From Amborella trichopoda (Eukaryota > Streptophyta > Magnoliopsida > Amborellales > Amborellaceae), in the NCBI RefSeq assembly GCF_000471905.2, contig NW_006500000.1, forward strand, positions 267,422-331,421: a stretch of DNA of 64,000 bases. Direction: 5' to 3'. The notes under the pieces are model-generated. The model had not been told where the DNA came from. It saw only the letters and a list, made by a program, of their open reading frames with translations, and made no database searches. Numbering within the stretch: the first letter of the stretch is position 1; every line of letters begins with the position of its first letter. Positions 56,717 to 64,000 of the stretch are shown piece after piece. Both the position numbers and the translations under genes were made by a program.

Positions 56717-57666
56717 CTTATTATTTTCTTATAAATTTTCCTAAACATAAAAGTTCATTAAAAAAATATTTTTTTGGAAAAATCACTCTACTAAGGGGAC
56801 CTTGTAAGCATGGATATTTAAGCCCTACTTTCTCATGAAAATGAACAAGTTACAATAACATCCAATAGAAAAAGAAATCATACTTAAGATGACCATGAAT
56901 CACCATGCCATTCAATTAATATTTCTCAATAAAAAACATGCACGTGTGCTTCTAGACCATGAAAGCTGAAAAAGCCATGCACGAGGGGAATGCATTAAGA
57001 AATGTGGTGAAATATGTTTTCTAGAGGGCTAAGGTCAAGTAAATCCTTCCATGGGGAATATGAACAAAAATAAGTGCCCAAACCTTTCCCAAAGTACATG
57101 GTACACCATAAAATTGAATAAGAGCAGCAACCTATTAAACAAGAAGTACTCCATATAAAGATACCACAATTCTTGATGAGCAGTTTGCATTTCATGTGAT
57201 AGTTACCCTTGCCATGAATATTTATTCAAGGTAAAAAGTATTTCTCAAAAGGTTCTAAATGGATGCATCATAAGAGAAAAATACATCTACTTTCCAAAAG
57301 TGGAATTTAATACACTCCTTGCTATACGTTTAAACTATAAAGCATGCATTGCTTCAAGGAGTTCTACAAGCTAGTACAATAGATCAATTATGTATGGTGA
57401 TCAAAACTGAAGATATGTTGCCAAAACTGAAACCTCTATAAAAATGGGCTTTAAACACAATTATGTTGAACAACTAAATATATCCCTTTTTCATAACATT
57501 GCTGCATACATAAAGATATAAAGTATAGCCAACAGGTAGTCCGATACTTAATACTTGGGATACTAAGTGTTTCTTGAGTCAAAATTACTCTACAAAATCA
57601 AATCATTCATAAAAAATATCTCCCTAAAATTTAAAGAATACTGGGAATACAAATTTTTTTTTTGAA

Positions 57667-57690
57667 TATATATATATATATATATATATT
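57667..57690. repeat. (TA)n microsatellite
   Basis: An uninterrupted ta run preceding the tandem array. Confidence 0.9.
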
Positions 57691-58790
57691 CTCATATTCA
57701 TCACAAAAAACATATTTTTATAAATATATATATTATATAACATTAAAAACAATCCTCACAAAAAAATATCAATTTTATTTTTCATTCAATAAACTCTAAA
57801 ATCCCCAAAATCGACCTCCAAATTTTTGTTTTTGTTCTAAAATTCATTCATTTATTTTATGCAATCAATAATCTCACACAAATATTGTTTATATATATTC
57901 TCATATTCATCACAGAAAACATGTTTTTATAAATATATATATTATATAACATTAAAAACAATCCTCACAAAAAAATATCAATTTTATTTTTCATTCAATA
58001 AACCCTAAAATCCCCAAAATTGACCTCCAAATTTTTGTTTTTGTTCTAAAATTTNNNNNNNNNNNNNNNNNNNNNNNNNNNNNNNNNNNNNNNNNNNNNN
58101 NNNNNNNNNNNNNNNNNNNNNNNNNNNNNNNNNNNNNNNNNNNNNNNNNNNNNNNNNNNNNNNNNNNNNNNNNNNNNNNNNNNNNNNNNNNNNNNNNNNN
58201 NNNNNNNNNNNNNNNNNNNNNNNNNNNNNNNNNNNNNNNNNNNNNNNNNNNNNNNNNNNNNNNNNNNNNNNNNNNNNNNNNNNNNNNNNNNNNNNNNNNN
58301 NNNNNNNNNNNNNNNNNNNNNNNNNNNNNNNNNNNNNNNNNNNNNNNNNNNNNNNNNNNNNNNNNNNNNNNNNNNNNNNNNNNNNNNNNNNNNNNNNNNN
58401 NNNNNNNNNNNNNNNNNNNNNNNNNNNNNNNNNNNNNNNNNNNNNNNNNNNNNNNNNNNNNNNNNNNNNNNNNNNNNNNNNNNNNNNNNNNNNNNNNNNN
58501 NNNNNNNGTTTATATATATATTCTCATATTCATCACAAAAAACATTATATATATATATATATAACATTAAAAACAATCCTCAACAAAAAAATATCAATTT
58601 TATTTTTCATTCAATAAATCATTCAATAAACCCTAAAATCCCCAAAATTGACCTCCAAATTTTCGTTTTTGTTCTAAAATTCGTTCATTTATTTTATGCA
58701 ATAAAAAATCTCACGCAAATATTGTGTATATATATTCTCACATTCATCACAAAAAATATATTTTTATAAATATATATATTATATAACATT
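57691..58790. repeat. ~209-214-bp tandem array with gap
   Basis: 'ctcatattcatcaca' recurs at 57,691, 57,900, 58,523 and (as ctcacattcatc) 58,737. The spacings are 209, 623 (three units) and 214. Each unit contains 'cctccaaattttt' and 'attttatgcaat'. About five to six units are implied. The array lies inside the hAT element. Confidence 0.9.
58055..58507. other. Assembly gap (453 N)
   Basis: A run of N inside the tandem array. The unit phase across it (623 bp between anchors) suits about three units, so the stated gap length looks realistic. The protein-like frame spanning it is an artefact. Confidence 0.98.
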
Positions 58791-58799
58791 AAAAACAAA

Positions 58800-58890
58800 A
58801 AATCCCTAAATTTCTAAAATCGAGCTCCAAAAAACCCTAAATTCCTAAAATCGAGCTCCAAAAAACCCTAAATTCTTGAAAAGCGAGCTC
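58800..58890. repeat. ~31-bp tandem repeat (three units)
   Basis: 'ccctaaattcctaaaatcga' followed by gctccaaaa is repeated three times with small changes. Confidence 0.85.
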
Positions 58891-59656
58891 CAATTTTTTT
58901 TTTTTTGTTAAAAAATCGTTCTTTTATTTATTGCAATAAATAATACTAGTCAAATCTTGTCTGAAAAATCCTAAAAAAGCTGTAAAACTAAGACAAAAAT
59001 TAAAAAAATTTGGGCTCGGGCTTACCTTGTCTGCTTCAATCTCAAAATCAAGCCCCAAATCTCTCCATTTTAATAAAATCAGGAGTCTTGAAATATATAT
59101 ATCTCTTTGATCATTAAAATCCCCAACTTTTTATCGAAAAAACTGAAAAACCAGGCCAAAATCAATGGAATAGCGGATTTTTCATTAAAAAACTAAAAAA
59201 CAGCAAAAAATGCACCAAAAATTCGGAAAAAACGATTTAATCTCGGAGTTTTTGATTCAATAATGATGGATTTATAGAAGATTTGAAGGTATATTATAAT
59301 AATTGAGCAAAAAAAAAACAAAAAAAGGTAGAAAAAAGCATAAAAAAGCTACAAAAAATGGCGGATCACGGGTTCTGCCCAAATAACAGACACTGTTAGA
59401 AATAACGGCCGTTATTTTCTGTGGCGCCGTTATTTTGTTATATCATTCGATATAACACCAAACCGGACCGGTTTTGTCAAAAATTCACCTAGTCAAGGCC
59501 AAATCAGCCTGTTTTTTGACCGATTTTTTTCAGGACGATGTGTTTTTTTACTAGTACACTAAAACCGGACCTAATCGGAATCGCCACTCCACCGGTAGTG
59601 AGTTAACCGGACGGTTCTGGTTCTGACCGACCGGTTTTTGGAACACTGGGGAGAAT

Positions 59657-60500
59657 AGAGAGGGGGATATAACATCAATGCCCAATATTTATCGAGCAGG
59701 TTCGTCCAAAGATTTCCTACTTCCTCAGCGCAAATTTATGTCTAGGTATATTTTCTAGATTTGAATTTTGTGGGGATATTTTCTAGATTCTAAGGATATT
59801 TCTAAACCGAGCAACCAACTTTAAAAGGGAAAAAAGAAATAAAAAAACTAACTCTTACTCTATGTGAGACTAAGAAAGGCTTTACCAAGATTGCACATGA
59901 ACCTCCTAATTTTGTGAAGGAAAGACATAGATATTCAATGACTCAATATTTTATTTTATTTAAAAATAAAATAATCTAATTATATTTAGATGGATCTAAA
60001 AATTTAGATTAAAAATACCAAAATAACTCTTTTGCGGCATGAGTAGAAATATAATATGCTCTTGGTAGAGCATAATACACGTCCTCTTCATTTCGTGTCA
60101 TAGAGTATTATGAGGCAAATGACTACAGTTCTCTCTCGCCAAAAGAAGAAGCTCAACTTTATACTCCGTTGGAATTCGGGCCTTCTAGTTTTTAGAGCAA
60201 ACCACGTATAAGCATTATTCGCCCAACATAGATGATATTATATTCGTACGAAAGTATCTTCTCTATTCACTACCTCGAGTAAAATCTATAAAGGATTAAT
60301 TTTAGCATCCGAAGGTTTTATAGATGTAACATCTTGAATTCTCAGATTAACCTCAATAAAAAAAATTTGCACGCTCTATGTACTAAAGAAACAAATTTAA
60401 TTGAATTGAGATCATTCAATTTTTAGAGAGCGAGCCTAAGTGTTAGAAAAATCAAAATTCGAATCTTTCTTTTGAAAGAATTATCTAGTGATTCTTATAT
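59657..60500. other. Unassigned spacer between hAT and copia LTR
   Basis: No recognisable domain. The segment at 60.0-60.1 kb weakly resembles 6.35-6.45 kb ('atttagattaaa', 'ataatatgctc'). Confidence 0.35.
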
Positions 60501-61382
60501 GATTCCCAAAATTTCATATTTTATTGAAAAAAATCCTCAGAAGTATGGTTTGCTACTAACATAGTTGATGTATGACTCTTTTAAAAAATAAGGTTGTGAC
60601 CATCTATTTTTGTATAGATCCTTTCAAAATTTTAAGGTGATTGTGGACAACTTGAAGGTGATAAGGCACTATGTAATTTGGTGAATGAACTTCTCCCTGC
60701 CCTTTTATCTATTCTCCATCTTTTCCCAATAAGAGATGGAGAGATTGATTGAGAGAGAGAAGTATCTTAGAGAGAAAAGCCTTAGTATTTCTAGATGCAA
60801 AAGATGATGAAAAAATTTGGAACAAACTCATCAAATTCGTATGAAATTATAGACACAATTTGATAGTTTTTCTAGAGAAAATGTGACTGAAAATGAGTTT
60901 TTCAACAATATATAACATAAAATAGAACACAAGTTTCCTGCAAAACAGTTGTTAGCAAATAATCTAGAGAGAGAAAGCTTCTTCGAGATACAACACGGTG
61001 CTAGAATTGATTATGTAGAGGGGTCTCACAAAGATGAGAGGCACGTGCCTTGCACCCATCTCACAAGTAAGCATAAGAGAGATAAAGAAGTTTTAGGGAG
61101 AGAAAGAGAGCTCGTGCTTAATGCTCTAGCCTTTCAAAACCCATTTCCATAAATATAGCTACAAAAAGGAAAAATAGAGAGACACATGTAGAGAGAGAAA
61201 TGACAAGTCTTGCCTTTCAATGACCTTCTGTCCCTCTCTTTACATGGGTTTCTCTTATTCTCTACATAAAACACTAGCTTATTTTGAAATATATTTTAAG
61301 TAACGTAGAAAAGAAAACAAATAAATTGAAATTTTTTGGGCTGTTATTTTGTAAATATTTGGAAGCACAATTTTCTTTAACA
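60501..61382 (-). mobile_element. 3' LTR of the right-hand copia element, far end unknown
   Basis: On the minus strand the polypurine tract 'aagtgaggga' (61,383-61,393) is followed at once by TGTTAAAG, an LTR start. The LTR continues to lower coordinates, with AG/CT-rich tracts; its closing CA was not located, so the left boundary given is only a limit of inspection. Confidence 0.45.
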
Positions 61383-61393
61383 TTCCCTCACTT

Positions 61394-62205
61394 GTTTTAA
61401 AATATTTATAAAACCATAATACAAACTTTTAGTAGCTATACAGAAGTTGCTGGGGTTGTACCTCCTCAAACAACAAATCCATCCACACATATGATCCATC
61501 CACTTGATGGCATCAACCACAGACATCCCCATGCTCATCAATTGTCGTGACGTATTGCGTGATCATCAATTATATCATGAAATTAGCCTTCATGCTTTTA
61601 GATTAGTAGACTTTCTCTCTCTCGCTAGTGTCTTTCGAAAAGCATCGGACACTCACAACATGATACTTACATCACCAAAAGTAATCTATGTCACCTAAAA
61701 ATGTGAATAACCATCAATATAGCGCATCTTGCCATGATCCCATAAGGATCCTCAAACTGTCCAAACTAGTCATCGCAAAGTGGAAAATGTTGTCTATAAA
61801 GACATGCCAACTTGAGGTTATGCCCAATGAGTCATGCTAAATACAATGGTCCACTTTGGCCATCACAATGCGGATAACAGAGTCAAAAGACTGCTAGTCG
61901 GAGGTCATGTTCAATTGTCCAAATATCTAAGCTAGCCATCACAGCGCGGAAACACGGAGTCAAAAGACTACTAACTGGTGGTAGTTTGTGATAATTACGC
62001 CTCCGAGGGATTTCACCACATACGAACAATTAAATGTCCGAAGGCATAACTTAACCACCCTTGGAGGGCTCTTATACATGCCACACATGAGTCATCGCCA
62101 CAAAGGCAGATATGCCACACAAACGTCATTGCTACAAAGGCGGATATGCCACATAGGAAAATGGTAATAACATAACATTCCACATGCTCAATAGCTGCGC
62201 TACTA
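61394..62205 (-). mobile_element. 3' non-coding region of the copia element with tandem repeats
   Basis: Between the RNase H stop and the polypurine tract. It holds a ~34-bp tandem repeat at about 62,080-62,150 ('gccacaaaggcagatatgcc' and 'gctacaaaggcggatatgcc') and a longer diverged repeat at 61.86-61.98 kb ('gagtcaaaagactgctag' and 'gagtcaaaagactactaa'). Confidence 0.6.
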
Positions 62206-64000
62206 AGGCTCATCACATGTGTACCATAAGAAACCCGTGGATCTCAATCCCATACCCCTTACACACCTTTCATGTGTGTTTATGTTGATACCTTTAGCCA
62301 ACGGGTCAGCTATCATGAAATATGTGTGGAGATTCATTACTTTTATATCCTTTCGTCCCATAAACTCGCTTACGGAATGATAGTTTCTATCAATGTATTT
62401 TATTATATTGTCGTACATAGGATATTCAGAAATGACTATGACAGCTTGGTTGTCACAATGAATAACTGTTCAAGTGCTGTCAAATGTAGCCAAAGGTATC
62501 TCACTGAGCAATTTTCTTAAATATATTGTTTCATTGGCCGCCTCATATAAGGCTACATACTCTGCCTCCATTGTTGATTGTGACATACTCTTTTGTGTAT
62601 TGCTATCCTATGATATACATGCTCCTCTATAAGTGAAAAATCCATCCAGATGTAGATCTGGATTTATCATCTTTGCCAGCCCAGTTTGCAGCATTATAGC
62701 CTTGCAATTCTAATTTATCATTTTCATAGCATAGGCTATAACTGGTGGTCCTTTTGAGATATCTAAATATTATCTTTACAAGTTTCCAATGTTCCAAACC
62801 TGGGTTACTCATATAATGGCTAGCAACCCCCAATACATATCCTTTGTCAGGGCGTGTGCAGTTCATCAAATAGTTTAATGATTCTACTACTTGTGTATTA
62901 GGGATCTTTTCCATAATCTCTTTTTTCTTATAAGTTTTAGGACACATGTCTTTGGACAGTCTATACCCTTTCTCATATGGGGTTCCATTGGTTTAGATTC
63001 ATCCATTCTAAAAGTTTTTTGTGTCCTTACAATATATAGTTATTGGCTTAAGTAGAGTAATCTTATCTTCTTATCTCTTGTGATTTGCATGCCAAGAACC
63101 TGCTCTAATTATCCTAAGCCTTTCATATCAAATTGTGAAGATAATCACTCTTTGGTATCTTTAATAAGCTTATGATCACTACCTGTAATGATAATCTCAT
63201 CTACATATAACACTAAAATGAGATGACTACCCCCACTACTTCGGATGTATACACAATATTCAACATTAGTATTAACAAAGCCATAGTTCTTTAGTGCATC
63301 GTCGAACTTTAAATACCATTGTCTTGAGGACTGTTTCAATCCATAAAGAGATTTCTTTAATTTGCACACTTTGCCTTTTTGTTCTTTAGACTCGAATCCC
63401 TCAGGTTACCTTTGTCTTTACATCCATTTGATGTATGTCAAAGTTATAATAGTTTGTTATTGTTAGAACAATCCCAATGGATGACTTTCTAGCCACATGG
63501 GAGAAAGTTTCTTTATAATCTACCCCTACTAGTTGGGTAAAACTCCTAGAAACCAGTCTAACTTTATACCTATCAATTGTTTCATTTGAATTCAGTTTCT
63601 TAGTATATGTTCATTTACAACTAATGGCTCTACGGCTTTCTTGTAGTTCTACTAAGGTCCATGTCTCATTCTTCACTAATGAGTTATATTCATATTACAT
63701 TGCCTCCATCCAATTGGATGCCTCGGATGAACTTATGATATCTTTAAAGCTTATGGATTCATTATCAAGTTCTACATTATACCCATAGTAGTAATCCAAG
63801 TAACTAGGTCTTTTAGTTTCTCCAGTACGTTTCCTAGGCTCTATCATAATAGGAATACGGTTAACACTACTAGGGTTCTCACAGGAATCACTAGGTTTCC
63901 CCATTTCTTCTTCTTCAAATTCTATAATTTTAGGTTGTTTTCCCTTTGGCATTTTTTCATCTTTAAAGAAATGAGCATTTCTACTTTTATGATAGTCTTT
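62206..64000 (-). pseudogene. Ty1/copia RT-RNase H, decayed, runs off the window
   Basis: From the right: a linker and RT start (SSSEASNWMEAM at about 63.7 kb), then KLKKSLYGLKQSSRQWYLKF and LILVLYVDEIIITGSDHK. The catalytic YVDD is changed to YVDE (63,196-63,207). Further on: NYLMNCTRPDKGYVLGVASH, EHWKLVKIIFRYLKRTTSYS, RSTSGWIF. RNase H ends with IADPLAKGINI and RSTGFLWYTCDEP at 62,206. Frame changes lie at ~63.4-63.7, ~63.0 and ~62.6 kb. The element is a different copia lineage from the one at 24-31 kb, judged by these motifs. gag and integrase lie beyond the window edge. Confidence 0.9.

Larger units (their letters stand above)
55578..59648 (-). mobile_element. hAT transposon, deletion derivative (4071 bp incl. 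gap)
   Basis: Left end caatgttcgcaaaatcg and right end (reverse complement) cagtgttccaaaaaccg are terminal inverted repeats. Flanking 8-mers aggggaat (55570-55577) and gggagaat (59649-59656) match at 6 of 8. Subterminal 'aaccggaccgg'-type words occur at both sides. Only the N-terminal part of the transposase is present. It contains a tandem array with an assembly gap. Confidence 0.82.

Noticed and set aside
58046..58576. A 176-residue frame across the N run
   Set aside because: It is almost entirely unknown bases in an assembly gap within a tandem array.
1..64000. CRISPR-like arrays or bacterial defence clusters
   Set aside because: Repeats present are minisatellites, LTRs and MITEs without regular unique spacers, and the sequence is clearly plant nuclear DNA.

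Overview
The window is nuclear DNA of a flowering plant. It is AT-rich, has one gene with GT-AG introns, and is otherwise filled with layered, decayed transposable elements: Ty1/copia, Ty3/gypsy, an RTE-type LINE, hAT transposons, MITEs, short poly-A retroelements and minisatellites. No rRNA, tRNA, CRISPR array or bacterial-style operon was seen. The species cannot be fixed from the sequence; a woody or early-diverging angiosperm with a large genome would fit, but that is a guess.

Layout. 0-7 kb: MITEs, a 0.8-kb internally deleted copia element with its LTR pair and polypurine tract, and a 226-bp tandem duplication. 7.2-14.3 kb: a decayed minus-strand Ty3/gypsy element (gag zinc knuckle, RT, RNase H, integrase) with LTR remnants at both ends; the 3' end carries an extra LTR copy in reverse orientation, making a large foldback. 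14.9-16.4 kb: a run of four MITEs of one family just upstream of the only intact-looking gene. 16.75-19.25 kb: that gene, a three-exon RS-rich nuclear-type protein of 617 residues. 22-32 kb: a nest in which a gypsy RT fragment was hit by a copia element, which was itself hit by a 1.8-kb solo LTR and a 3.25-kb hAT transposon; target-site duplications and the resumed copia reading frame fix both later junctions. 32.0-33.4 kb and 49.1-50.5 kb: two nepenthesin-type aspartic protease pseudogenes. 36.8-41.2 kb: a TIR element, a second solo LTR of the same family, and a 1.37-kb non-autonomous hAT. 42-48 kb: a CT-rich minisatellite split by a MITE, two short poly-A elements, and degenerate minisatellites. 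50.7-59.7 kb: MITEs, an RTE LINE, possible pararetrovirus-like coding relics, and a 4.07-kb hAT deletion derivative holding a tandem array with a 453-bp assembly gap. 61-64 kb: the 3' part of another copia element running out of the window.

Functionally only the RS-rich gene looks alive. It probably acts in nuclear RNA processing, but this is inferred from composition. All other coding-like stretches carry frameshifts, stops or deletions. Many stops sit where the family has Trp, Arg or Gln codons, as expected from C-to-T decay of methylated elements. No convincing new functional system was found. The main value is well-resolved insertion history: a MITE family with 9-bp target duplications, and an integrase-RT deletion whose junction lies in a motif shared by both domains.
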